From positions 186,001 through 250,000 of the forward strand of contig NZ_VITN01000007.1 of assembly GCF_007828045.1 (NCBI RefSeq): DNA of 64,000 bases, in the 5' to 3' direction. Below the pieces are notes generated by a model. That model was not told where the DNA came from. It searched no databases and saw nothing but the letters and a program-made list of their open reading frames with translations. Shown in pieces: positions 28,501 through 36,867 of the stretch. Source of the stretch: Nitrospirillum amazonense (GTDB taxonomy: Bacteria > Pseudomonadota > Alphaproteobacteria > Azospirillales > Azospirillaceae). Both the position numbers and the translations under genes were made by a program. Position 1 is the first letter of the stretch. The number at the start of each line of letters is the position of its first letter.

Positions 28501-31500
28501 GGGCGTTCAGCTGATCGGTGCCCAGCGTCGAGAGCTGTGCCGTCGTCAACTGGCCGATCTGGGCGCTGGACAGCTCGCGGACATCCGATGTCGTCAGGCC
28601 ATTCAGCTGATCCGTGGTCAGGGCCTGGATCTGGCTGCTGGACAACTTGGCCACCTGGGCACTCGACAGCGCGTTCAGGTTGCTGGTCGTCAGGCCGGAC
28701 ACCTGGCTGGTGGTCAGCGCGCCGATCTGTGCCGTCGTCAACGCCTGAGCGTCCGCCGTGCTGAGGGCCGCCAGTTGATCGGTCGACAGCTGCTGCACGT
28801 CCGTGGTCGACAGGCTGGCCACCTGCGCCGTCGTCAGCGAGGAAACCACGTCCGTGCTCAGGTTCGACACCTGGGCCGTCGTCAGCTGGCCGATCTGGGC
28901 CGTCGTCAGTTCCTGCACATCGGCCGAGGTCAGGCTGTTCAGCTGCGTGCTGGTCAGCGACTGGACCTGGGCGCTGGTCAGCTTAGACACCTGGGCGCTG
29001 GACAGCGCGTTCAGGTTATCGCTGCTGAGGTTGGAGACCTGCGCCGTCGTCAGCTGGCCAATCTGGGCCGTCGTGAACTCCCGGATGTCGGCGGTCGTCA
29101 GGCTGTTCAGCTGGGTACTGGTCAGGGCCTGGACCAGCGCACTGGTCAGGCTGGACACCTGGGCGCTGCTCAGGGCGCTCAGATTGGTGCTGTTGAGGCC
29201 GGAAATCTGGGCCGTCGTCAGCTGGCTAACCTGCTGGGTCGTCAGCTTCTGCACCGTGTCGGTGGACAGGGCGTTCAGCTGATCCGTCGTCAGGGCCTTC
29301 ACCTGGCTGGACGACAGGCTGGTCACCTGCGCGGTCGTCAGGGCCGCGGCCTGGTCGGTCGTCAGCGACTGGACCTGCGCGGTCGTCAGGCCAGCCACTT
29401 GGCTGGAGCTGAGGGCCTGCAGGTTCGTGGTACCCAGCGTCGACAGCTGGGCCGTCGTCAGCTGCCCAACCTGGGTGCTCGACAGTTCCCGGACGTCCGA
29501 GGTCGTCAGGCCGTTCAGCTGATCCGTGGTCAGGGCCTGGATCTGGCTGCTGGACAGCTTGGCCACCTGAGCGCTGCTGAGTGCGTTCAGGTTGTTGGTC
29601 GTCAGGCCGGACACCTGACTGGTGGTCAGCGCGCCAATCTGCGCCGTCGTCAGGGCCCGGGCATCCGCCGTGCTGAGCGAGGCCAGCTGGTCGGTCGACA
29701 GCTGCTGCACATCCGTGGTCGACAGGCTGGCCACCTGCGCCGTCGTCAGCGAGGAAACCACGTCCGTGCTCAGGTTCGACACCTGCGCCGTGGTCAGCTG
29801 GCCGATCTGGGCCGTCGTCAGTTCCTGCACATCAGCCGAGGTCAAGCTGTTCAACTGGCTGCTGGTCAGCGACTGAACCTGGGCGCTGGTCAGCTTGGAC
29901 ACCTGGGCGCTGGACAGCGCGTTCAGGTTATCGCTGCTGAGGTTGGAGATCTGCGCCGTCGTCAGCTGGCTGATCTGCGCCGTCGTCAGTTCCTGCACGT
30001 CCGAGGTCGTCAGGCTGTTCAGCTGGGTGCTGGTCAGCGACTGAACCTGGGCGCTGCTCAGGCTGGACACCTGGGTGCTGGTCAGCGCGTTCAGGTTGTC
30101 GCTGGTCAGGCCGGAGACCTGCGTGGTCGTAAGAGCCTGGACCTGGGCCGTCGTCAGCTTCTGCACCGTGGCCGTGGACAAGGCGCCCAACTGGTCGGTG
30201 GACAGCGCCTTCACCTGGCTGGTGGTCAGCGACTGAACCTGCGCCGTGCCTAGCGCCGACACCTGAGTGGTGGTCAGCGACTGAACCTGCGCCGTCGTCA
30301 GACCCGCAACCTGGCTGGAGCTGAGGGCGTTCAACTGATCGGTGCCCAGCGTCGAGAGCTGCGCCGTCGTCAACTGGCCGATCTGGCTGCTGGACAGCTC
30401 GCGGACATCCGAGGTCGTCAGGCCGTTCAGCTGATCCGTGGTCAGGGCCTGGATCTGGCTGCTGGACAGCTTGGCCACCTGGGCGCTGCTGAGTGCGTTC
30501 AGGTTGCTGGTCGTCAGGCCGGACACCTGGCTGGTGGTCAGCGCGCCGATCTGCGCCGTCGTCAGGGCCCGGGCGTCCGCCGTGCTGAGGGCCGCCAGCT
30601 GGTCGGTGGACAGCTGCTGCACGTCCGTGGTCGTCAGGCTGGACACCTGCGCCGTCGTCAGCGAGGAAACCACGTCCGTGCTCAGGTTCGACACCTGGGC
30701 CGTCGTCAGCTGGCCGATCTGGGCCGTCGTCAGTTCCTGCACATCAGCCGAGGTCAGGCTGTTCAGCTGCGTGCTGGTCAGCGACTGGACCTGGGTGCTG
30801 GTCAGCTTCGACACCTGGGCGCTGGTCAGCGCGTTCAGGTTATCGCTGCTGAGGTTCGACACCTGCGCCGTCGTCAGCTGGCTGACCTGCGCCGTCGTGA
30901 ACTCCCGGATGTCGGAGGTCGACAGGCTGTTCAGTTGCGCGGTGGTCAGCGACTGAACCTGGGCACTGGACAGCGCGGCCACCTGAGTGGAATTCAGGGC
31001 GCTCAAGTTGTCAGTGCTGAGGCCGGAAATCTGGGCCGTCGTCAGCGCCTGGACCTGCGCGGTCGTCAGCTTTTGCACCGTCGCCGTGGCGAGCGCCCCC
31101 AGCTGATCGGTGGACAGGGCCTTCACCTGGCTGGTGGTCAGGCTGGCCACCTGCGCGGTCGTCAGGGCCGCGGCCTGGTCGGTCGTCAGCGACTGGACCT
31201 GCGCGGTCGTCAGGCCAGCCACTTGGCTGGAGCTGAGGGCCTGCAGGTTCGTGGTGCCCAGCGCCGACAGCTGCGCCGTCGTCAGCTGCCCGATCTGGGC
31301 GCTGCTGAGTTCACCCACGTCGGCCGTGGTCAGGTTGTTCAGCTGATCCGTGGTCAGGGACTGGATCTGGCTGCTGGACAGCTTGGCCACCTGGGCGCTG
31401 CTCAGCGCGTTCAGGTTGGTGCTGCTGAGGCCGGACACCTGGCTGGTGGTCAGCGCGCCAATCTGCGCCGTCGTCAGGGCCCGGGCGTCCGCCGTGCTGA

Positions 31501-34500
31501 GGGCCGCCAGCTGGTCGGTGGACAGCTGCTGCACGTCCGTGGTCGTCAGGCTGGACACCTGCGCCGTCGTCAGCGAGGACACCACGTCCGTGCTCAGGTT
31601 CGACACCTGCGCCGTCGTCAGCTGGCCGATCTGGGCCGTCGTCAGTTCCTGAACGTCGGCCGAGGTCAGGCTGTTCAGCTGCGTGCTGGTCAACGACTGG
31701 ACCTGGGTGCTGGTCAGCTTCGACACCTGGGCGCTGGTCAGCGCGTTCAGGTTATCGCTGCTGAGGTTCGACACCTGCGCCGTCGTCAGCTGGCTGACCT
31801 GCGCCGTCGTGAACTCCCGGATGTCGGAGGTCGACAGGCTGTTCAGTTGCGCGGTGGTCAGCGACTGAACCTGGGCACTGGACAGCGCGGCCACCTGAGT
31901 GGAATTCAGGGCGCTCAAGTTGTCAGTGCTGAGGCCGGAAATCTGGGCCGTCGTCAGCGCCTGGACCTGCGCGGTCGTCAGCTTCTGCACCGTCGCCGTG
32001 GCGAGCGCCCCCAGTTGATCGGTGGACAGGGCCTTCACCTGGCTGGTGGTCAGGCTGGCCACCTGCGCGGTCGTCAGGGCCGCGGCCTGGTCGGTCGTCA
32101 GCGACTGGACCTGCGCGGTCGTCAGGCCAGCCACTTGGCTGGAGCTAAGGGCCTGCAGGTTCGTGGTGCCCAGCGCCGACAGCTGCGCCGTCGTCAGCTG
32201 CCCGATCTGGGCGCTGCTGAGTTCACCTATGTCGGCCGTGGTCAGGTTGTTCAGCTGATCCGTGGTCAGGGACTGGATCTGGCTGCTGGACAGCTTGGCC
32301 ACCTGGGCGCTGCTCAGCGCGTTCAGGTTGGTGCTGCTGAGGCCGGATACCTGGCTGGTGGTCAGCGCGCCGATCTGCGCCGTCGTCAGGGCCCGGGCGT
32401 CCGCCGTGCTGAGAGCCGCCAGTTGATCGGTCGACAGCTGCTGCACATCCGTGGTCGTCAGGCTGGCCACCTGCGCCGTCGTCAGCGAGGACACCACGTC
32501 CGTGCTCAGGTTCGACACCTGGGCCGTCGTCAGCTGGCCGATCTGCGCCGTGGTCAGTTGCTGGACGTCAGCCGAGGTCAGGCTGTTCAACTGGCTGCTG
32601 GTCAGCGACTGGACCTGGGCGCTGGTCAGCTTCGACACCTGGGCGCTGGACAGCGCGTTCAGATTATCGCTGCTGAGGTTCGACACCTGCGCCGTCGTCA
32701 GCTGGCCGATCTGCGCCGTGGTCAGTTCCTGCACGTCCGAGGTCGTCAGGCTGTTCAGCTGGTTGCTGGTCAGCGACTGGACCTGGGCGCTGTTCAGGCT
32801 GGACACCTGGCTGCTGGTCAGCGCGTTCAGATTGTCGCTGGTGAGGCCGGAGACCTGCGTGGTCGTCAGGGCCTGGACCTGGGCCGTCGTCAGCTTCTGC
32901 ACCGTCGCCGTGGACAAGGCGCCCAGCTGATCGGTGGACAGCGCCTTCACCTGAGCCGTCGTCAGGCTGCTGACCTGGGCCGTGCCCAACGCCGACACCT
33001 GGGTGGTCGTCAGCGACTGGACCTGGGCCGTCGTCAGGCCCGCCACCTGGCTGGAGGTAAGGGCGTTCAGTTGGTCGGTGCCCAATTCGGACAGCTGGGT
33101 TGTGGTCAGCTGGCCAATCTGGGCGCTGGACAGTTCCCGGACATCCGAAGTCGTCAGAGCATTCAGCTGATCCGTGGTCAGGGCCTGGATCTGGCTGCTG
33201 GACAGCTTGGCCACCTGGCCGCTGCTCAGCGCGTTCAGGTTGGTGCTGCTGAGGGTCGACACCTGCGCCGTCGTCAGCGCGCCCACCTGGTTGGCGGTCA
33301 GCGCCTGCACGTCGGCCGTGTTCAGAGAATTCAGCTGGTCGCTATTCAGCGACTGAACCTGGGTCGTGGTCAGACCGGCCGCCTGGCCGGTGCTGAGGGC
33401 CGAAACGACAGTGGTGCTGAGGGCGGAGACCTGCGCCGTGGTCAGCTGGCTGACCTGGGCGGTCGTGAATTCACGAATGTCGGACGAGGACAGACCGTTC
33501 AGCTGGCTGCTGGTCAGCGACTGGACCTGGGCGCTCGACAGCGAGGCCACCTGGCCGGAACTCAGGGCCGACAGATTGTCCGTGGTCAGACCGGAGATCT
33601 GGGAGGTGGTCAGGGCCTGAACCTGAGCCGTCGTCAGCTTCTGCACCGTCGCCGTGGCAAGCGCACCCAACTGGTCGGTGGTCAGCGCCTTCACCTGGGA
33701 CGCGGTCAGGCTGGTCACCTGGCTGGTGGTCAGCGCTGCGGCCTGGTCGGTGGTCAGGGTGCTGACCTGGGCGGTGCTGAGGCCCGCAACCTGGGTGGAG
33801 CTCAAGGCCTGCAGGTTGGTGGTGCCCAGGGCCGACGTCTGCGCCGTCGTCAGCTGGCCCACCTGGGCGCTGCTGAACTCACGCACGTCGGCCGTGGTCA
33901 GGCTGTTGAGCTGATCGGTGGTCAGCGATTGAATCTGGCTGCTGGACAGCTTGGCCACCTGCGCGCTGTTGAGCGCATTCAGGTTGTCGCTGCTGAGGCC
34001 GGAAATCTGGCTGGTCGTCAGCGCGCCCACCTGGTTCAGGCTGAGCGCCTGCACGTCCGCGGTGGTCAGCGCGTTCAGCTGATCGGTGGTCAGCGATTGA
34101 ATCTGAGTCGTCGTCAGGCCGGCCACCTGGGAGGTGGTCAGCGCGGACACATTGGCAGTGCCGATGGCGGACAGCTGCGCGGTGGTCAGCTGGCCGATCT
34201 GGGCGGAATTCAGCTCACGCACGTCGGCGGTGGTCAGGCTGTTGAGCTGATCGGTGGTCAGCGCCTGAACCTGGGTGCTGGACAGCTTTGCCACCTGCGC
34301 GCTGCTGAGCGCGTTCAGGTTGTCGCTGCTGAGGCCACCGATCTGGCCTGCGCTGAGTCCGCCTATCTGGGTGGCGCTGAACTCGTTGATGTCGGAGGTG
34401 CTGAGGGCGTTCAGCTGGCTGGTGGTCAGGCCCTGCAACTGCACGGTGGACAGCGACTGCACCTGGGCGCTGTTGAGCGCCGACAGGTTATCGCTGCTGA

Positions 34501-34951
34501 GGCCGGAAATCTGGGCAGAGGTCAACCCGGAGAGCTGCGTCGTCGTCAAGGCGCGCGCATCGGCGGTGTTGAAGGCGCTGAGCTGCGCCGTCGTCAAGAA
34601 CCCGACTTGGGTCTTGCTGAATTCCTGGATGGACGAGGTGGTGAGCGCACTGAGCTGGTCGGTGGTCAACGCCTGTATCTGGTCGGAGGTCAGCGCCTGG
34701 ACCTGATTGGACTTCAGCGCCTCAAAATCATCCGTGGACAGGACACTGATGTCCGCGTCGCTGAATGCCTGAAGCTGCGAAACGCTGAAGACCATCTGGC
34801 TGGCCTGGAAGGCCGCCACCTGGGTCGTCGTTAGCGCCTGGATCTGGGCTGTCGACAGCGCGGCAACATCAGCCGTGCTGAGGGCCTGAATGTTCGCCGT
34901 GGACAAGGCGGCAATCTGAGACGGGCCCAGGAAAGTAATAGGCGAGACCAT
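25598..34951 (-). CDS. Giant Ser/Thr-rich octapeptide-repeat protein (3117 aa)
   Basis: One uninterrupted frame of 3117 residues made of about 389 tandem octapeptides with consensus L-[ST]-[ST]-x-[QDN]-[VIL]-x-x, for example LTTAQVQA and LSTDQLAA. Only about 15 residues at the N-terminus (MVSPITFLGPSQIAAL) and 20 at the C-terminus (ending VNAWLTGLSG) deviate. I see no Cys or Tyr and one Trp. There is no signal peptide, Tat motif, membrane helix or RTX nonamer, so the export route, if any, is unknown. S/T-x-x-Q/D at each repeat start is a helix-capping pattern, suggesting a solenoid of very short helices (inference). Ser/Thr density and the adjacent GT41, GT2 and GT32-like genes suggest heavy O-glycosylation. 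GGAGG lies 6 bases before the ATG. Role possibly adhesin or surface layer; not established. Confidence 0.9.
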   Translation of the reverse strand: MVSPITFLGPSQIAALSTANIQALSTADVAALSTAQIQALTTTQVAAFQASQMVFSVSQLQAFSDADISVLSTDDFEALKSNQVQALTSDQIQALTTDQLSALTTSSIQEFSKTQVGFLTTAQLSAFNTADARALTTTQLSGLTSAQISGLSSDNLSALNSAQVQSLSTVQLQGLTTSQLNALSTSDINEFSATQIGGLSAGQIGGLSSDNLNALSSAQVAKLSSTQVQALTTDQLNSLTTADVRELNSAQIGQLTTAQLSAIGTANVSALTTSQVAGLTTTQIQSLTTDQLNALTTADVQALSLNQVGALTTSQISGLSSDNLNALNSAQVAKLSSSQIQSLTTDQLNSLTTADVREFSSAQVGQLTTAQTSALGTTNLQALSSTQVAGLSTAQVSTLTTDQAAALTTSQVTSLTASQVKALTTDQLGALATATVQKLTTAQVQALTTSQISGLTTDNLSALSSGQVASLSSAQVQSLTSSQLNGLSSSDIREFTTAQVSQLTTAQVSALSTTVVSALSTGQAAGLTTTQVQSLNSDQLNSLNTADVQALTANQVGALTTAQVSTLSSTNLNALSSGQVAKLSSSQIQALTTDQLNALTTSDVRELSSAQIGQLTTTQLSELGTDQLNALTSSQVAGLTTAQVQSLTTTQVSALGTAQVSSLTTAQVKALSTDQLGALSTATVQKLTTAQVQALTTTQVSGLTSDNLNALTSSQVSSLNSAQVQSLTSNQLNSLTTSDVQELTTAQIGQLTTAQVSNLSSDNLNALSSAQVSKLTSAQVQSLTSSQLNSLTSADVQQLTTAQIGQLTTAQVSNLSTDVVSSLTTAQVASLTTTDVQQLSTDQLAALSTADARALTTAQIGALTTSQVSGLSSTNLNALSSAQVAKLSSSQIQSLTTDQLNNLTTADIGELSSAQIGQLTTAQLSALGTTNLQALSSSQVAGLTTAQVQSLTTDQAAALTTAQVASLTTSQVKALSTDQLGALATATVQKLTTAQVQALTTAQISGLSTDNLSALNSTQVAALSSAQVQSLTTAQLNSLSTSDIREFTTAQVSQLTTAQVSNLSSDNLNALTSAQVSKLTSTQVQSLTSTQLNSLTSADVQELTTAQIGQLTTAQVSNLSTDVVSSLTTAQVSSLTTTDVQQLSTDQLAALSTADARALTTAQIGALTTSQVSGLSSTNLNALSSAQVAKLSSSQIQSLTTDQLNNLTTADVGELSSAQIGQLTTAQLSALGTTNLQALSSSQVAGLTTAQVQSLTTDQAAALTTAQVASLTTSQVKALSTDQLGALATATVQKLTTAQVQALTTAQISGLSTDNLSALNSTQVAALSSAQVQSLTTAQLNSLSTSDIREFTTAQVSQLTTAQVSNLSSDNLNALTSAQVSKLTSTQVQSLTSTQLNSLTSADVQELTTAQIGQLTTAQVSNLSTDVVSSLTTAQVSSLTTTDVQQLSTDQLAALSTADARALTTAQIGALTTSQVSGLTTSNLNALSSAQVAKLSSSQIQALTTDQLNGLTTSDVRELSSSQIGQLTTAQLSTLGTDQLNALSSSQVAGLTTAQVQSLTTTQVSALGTAQVQSLTTSQVKALSTDQLGALSTATVQKLTTAQVQALTTTQVSGLTSDNLNALTSTQVSSLSSAQVQSLTSTQLNSLTTSDVQELTTAQISQLTTAQISNLSSDNLNALSSAQVSKLTSAQVQSLTSSQLNSLTSADVQELTTAQIGQLTTAQVSNLSTDVVSSLTTAQVASLSTTDVQQLSTDQLASLSTADARALTTAQIGALTTSQVSGLTTNNLNALSSAQVAKLSSSQIQALTTDQLNGLTTSDVRELSSTQVGQLTTAQLSTLGTTNLQALSSSQVAGLTTAQVQSLTTDQAAALTTAQVTSLSSSQVKALTTDQLNALSTDTVQKLTTQQVSQLTTAQISGLNSTNLSALSSAQVSSLTSALVQALTSTQLNSLTTADIREFTTAQIGQLTTAQVSNLSSDNLNALSSAQVSKLTSAQVQSLTSTQLNSLTSADVQELTTAQIGQLTTAQVSNLSTDVVSSLTTAQVASLSTTDVQQLSTDQLAALSTADAQALTTAQIGALTTSQVSGLTTSNLNALSSAQVAKLSSSQIQALTTDQLNGLTTSDVRELSSAQIGQLTTAQLSTLGTDQLNALSSSQVAGLTTTQVQSLTTDQVAALGTAQVSSLTTAQVKALSTDQLGALSTATVQKLTTAQVQALTTTQVSGLTSDNLNALTSTQVSSLNSAQVQSLTSTQLNSLTTSDVRELTTAQIGQLTTAQVSNLSSDNLNALSSAQVSKLTSAQVQSLTSTQLNSLTSADVQELTTAQIGQLTSAQASNLSTDVVSALTTAQVASLTTTDVQQLSTDQLAALSTADAQALTTAQIGALTTNQVSGLTTSNLSALSSAQVAKLSSSQIQALTTDQLNGLTTSDIRELSSTQIGQLTTAQLSALSTTNVAALTTAQEAGLTTAQVQSLTTDQVAALGTAQISGLSANQVKALTTDQLNALTTDTVQKLTTQQVSQLTTAQISGLNSTNLSALNSAQVSSLTSALVQALTSTQLNSLTTADIREFTTAQIGQLTTAQVSNLSSDNLNALSSAQVSKLSSAQVQSLTTDQLNALTTADVQELTTAQIGQLTTAQVSNLSTTNVGALTTAQVASLTTADVQQLSTDQLASLSTADAQALTTAQIGALTTSQLSGLTSSNLNALSSAQVTKLSSSQIQALTTDQLNNLTTADLRELSSTQIGQLTTAQLSALSTANVAALSTTQEAGLTTAQVGALTTDQVAALGTAQITGLSTAQVKALNSDQLNALSTATVTKLSSTQVQALSSAQLSGLSSDNLSALTSNQVQSLTSAQVQSLTSTQLNALSTTDVREFTTAQISQLTTAQVSTLSTSTVTALSTSQVASLTSALVQALTSDQLNSLSTADVRALTTAQVSALTTSQVSTLSTDNLNALSSAQVTRLTTTQVQALTTDQLSALGTSQVVGLNSAQVKALSTDQLGALSTTDVQALNTAQVQSLTTTQVAGLTTSNLSALSSAQVAALSSAQVRSLTTDQISALTTADIREFTTTQVVSLTTDQIPGLTTDQLSNLTTAQASVFTSAQVHAFNTDQVNAWLTGLSG
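27013..34308 (-). repeat. 912-bp tandem super-repeats inside the giant gene
   Basis: Equivalent sites (the octapeptide carrying STDVV, with a distinctive CCACGTCCGTG core) recur at 27013, 27925, 28837, 29749, 30661, 31573 and 32485, each exactly 912 bp (304 residues, 38 octapeptides) apart, with a divergent eighth copy from 33397. Within a unit, Asn-Leu octapeptides (GCGTTCAGG) divide it into blocks of 168, 168, 240, 168 and 168 bp, as seen at 30831, 30999, 31239, 31407 and 31573. Copies from 30661 and 31573 are nearly identical over long stretches, implying recent duplication or conversion. Confidence 0.9.
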
Positions 34952-36127
34952 TTACAACCTCCGATCGCACCTCGTTTGAGATGCCTCATGGACGGCGCTA
35001 AAAACACCCATTTTTTGGGCGCAACCACAGCCATGCGGTTGATATGAAAATCACACTCCGGTTAACGCTTCCCTTATGGAAACGGCAACGGGACCCCACG
35101 CATCCCGACGGCGTCCCTTCTGGACATATGCCGCCTGGCAACCCCGTTACCCCTAAAGTCGAAAGGGACCTCTGGCACACGGATAGCCTGGCGGCCACGA
35201 TAATAAGATGCGAGGGCAACTTCAAGGCGTATTTTGCCCATAAGGCTAATGAAGCCCATGAATCTTCATACCCCAAAGCGTTAACGAGACATTACCAAAC
35301 GGATGGGCCCACCAGTATGAGGCAAACAGAACCGGTCTCTGCCCAATATATGGGCTGCCTTTGTTCCTTCATATTCCTTCGAATAGGTTGGTCCCGGCAA
35401 CCAACGACTCTGTTTAGAGGCGGCGGAGACATGATAACGCTGTCCCCATCCTGGTAATGATGCGTCCATACCCGCCCGTTGGATCCGTGGAATCGCAGTG
35501 CGCCGGGTCGCCACCTCGCGCTACTGCTGTAGCTGGGCGCCCTGGGCCTCCCAGATTCAAGAAATTGTCCGTAAAATTGTCCCGTTCTAGGCGAGACTAT
35601 TCCAGCGCCAGAGCCGATTCCGCCGCACGCTTATCATAGGGGAAGGCGCACGCGTCGTTGTGCCCGGCCTATTCCATTCAGCGGCGGCGAGACGATACCA
35701 TCAATTCCCTTGGCTATAGCGACGCGGAGACCAAGCCGGGGCTCCGCAGTGTGCGATGGGCAGCGTGCGATGGATTGATCACAGCTGCCCCGCTGGGGCA
35801 CGGCATGTGGCGGCATTTCCGGCCCCTGACACAGCTGTCCGCGGCCGACTCGGCGGATAATGCGGAGAACCTTCATGGGCGGCCCCTCTCGCCAGTATCA
35901 TGTTGTGGCCGGACACTACGTACCGGAGGGTTCCCACCCATGCCACGGCACGCAGCGGCCCGTCCGTAACTATCAGGCGCTCTTCCCCTTGCCGGGCCCA
36001 TAGTTCGGCGGCGACAGCCACACAACCCTCGCCCTGCCAGACCTGCGGAAAAGGGCGCCCACGGGCTGCATGTGGATGATCGCCATGCGGGGCATCTATC
36101 TGCCGCCCGCCCATTAAGCCGCGGAAA
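34952..36127. other. Gene-poor interval upstream of the giant gene
   Basis: About 1.2 kb with lower GC and no frame showing high-GC codon bias; short frames on both strands look accidental. It must hold the promoter of the minus-strand giant gene. The 34990-35030 part includes a short hairpin with A/T runs (CCCA / TGGG around a run of A). No tRNA, transposase or known element recognised. Confidence 0.5.
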
Positions 36128-36161
36128 CCGTGGGGAGTTCTGACATCAGAACTCCCCACGG
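36128..36161. repeat. 34-bp palindrome with parS-like core
   Basis: CCGTGGGGAGTTCTGA, then CA, then the exact reverse complement of the first arm: 16-bp arms with a 2-base centre. Its middle 16 bases (36137-36152) are GTTCTGACATCAGAAC, one base from the GTTCTGACGTCAGAAC palindromes found at parA and in parB. It may be a partition site, an operator, or a hairpin. Confidence 0.6.
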
Positions 36162-36199
36162 CCGGGCTCCTGAATCCGATAACCGGGCGGGATAAGGAG

Positions 36200-36620
36200 G
36201 TGATGGCGCTGCCGGCCCAATTGGCGGATGAGCGACTCGTTACCATCATCGGTCTCGGCGGAACGGGTAAGACCACCGTCGCCGTGGCCGTCGCCCATCC
36301 CCTGGCCGCAGCATTCTCCGGTTCGGCGCCGTGTGCTGATTCCGGCATGATCACTGTCCGCCGGTCGGCGGCAACCGCGGCCACCCCGCTGCTGGACCAG
36401 GCGGACCAATCGGACGATCCGACGCCCAGCCCAGTGCAGTTCATAAGTGCAGTTCATAGAGGACAAGCGCATTCTCATCCTCGATACCTATGACCATCTG
36501 GACCTGTGAGCATCTTCTGGTGGAGACGATCGCGAAGCTGCCCGCCGCCAACACCAGCGGCGCCCCCAACCGGCATATCCAGGCCACCAGCCGGGAGGGC
36601 CGGTATCGAGGGCCCTCAGA
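36200..36620 (+). pseudogene. Decayed ATPase-type transcriptional regulator fragment
   Basis: Three reading frames in succession carry pieces of one protein. At 36230-36310 is a P-loop, ERLVTIIGLGGTGKTTVAVA. At about 36460-36505, in another frame, is ILILDTYDHL, a Walker B-like segment. At about 36508-36600 is EHLLVETIAKLPAANTSGAPNRHIQATSREG. Together they follow the order of the NB-ARC-like ATPase domain of winged-helix/AfsR-type regulators (IVGPGGIGKTT, LVLDNCEHL, ILATSREPL). DNA-binding and C-terminal parts are not recognisable. Frameshifts and missing ends mark it as a relic. Confidence 0.55.
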
Positions 36621-36831
36621 ACAAGGGCCGCGCGCCGCTGCGCTCCTCCCTGGAACGATTCGGGGAAGACCATGGTGATCTTCACGTTGAGACCACCCGG
36701 GATGTGCTGGCGCTTGTGGAATAGCCCCCTACTCCCGGCTGGCGCAAGCGATAGCCAACTTAGCTTGCGTTCCATCGAGGGGCAGGCCAGTTCTTCCAGC
36801 ACTTTATTATCGGCGAAACCAAAGCCAGCCA

Positions 36832-36847
36832 GTTCCGACGTCAGAAT
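36832..36847. promoter_or_regulatory. Degenerate parS-like site
   Basis: GTTCCGACGTCAGAAT differs at two positions from the perfect 16-bp palindrome found at 38942 and 40561. It lies just downstream of the repA-like stop codon. Weak by itself; supported by the family of sites. Confidence 0.35.
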
Positions 36848-36867
36848 CAGAACCGGCCCCATTTGGA

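Noticed and set aside
30935-34834. 1299-codon open frame on the plus strand, and similar long frames at 28439-30253 and elsewhere across the giant gene
   Set aside because: They are the reverse frame of the 24-bp repeat; lack of stops follows automatically from the repeat. Translation is Gly/Arg/Gln-rich with no ribosome site, while the minus-strand frame has one clean start with GGAGG and spans the whole array.
25598-34951. CRISPR or non-coding satellite array
   Set aside because: The 24-bp units are contiguous with no unique spacers, and codon-level variation preserves the octapeptide, so it is coding.
25598-34951. TAL-effector-like or RTX repeat protein
   Set aside because: LTTxQV resembles the start of TALE repeats (LTPEQV), but the unit is 8 residues, not 34. 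There are no GGxGxD nonapeptides for RTX.
35044-35457. 137-codon plus-strand frame upstream of the giant gene
   Set aside because: No codon bias, no ribosome site, no recognisable domain; lies in the probable promoter region.
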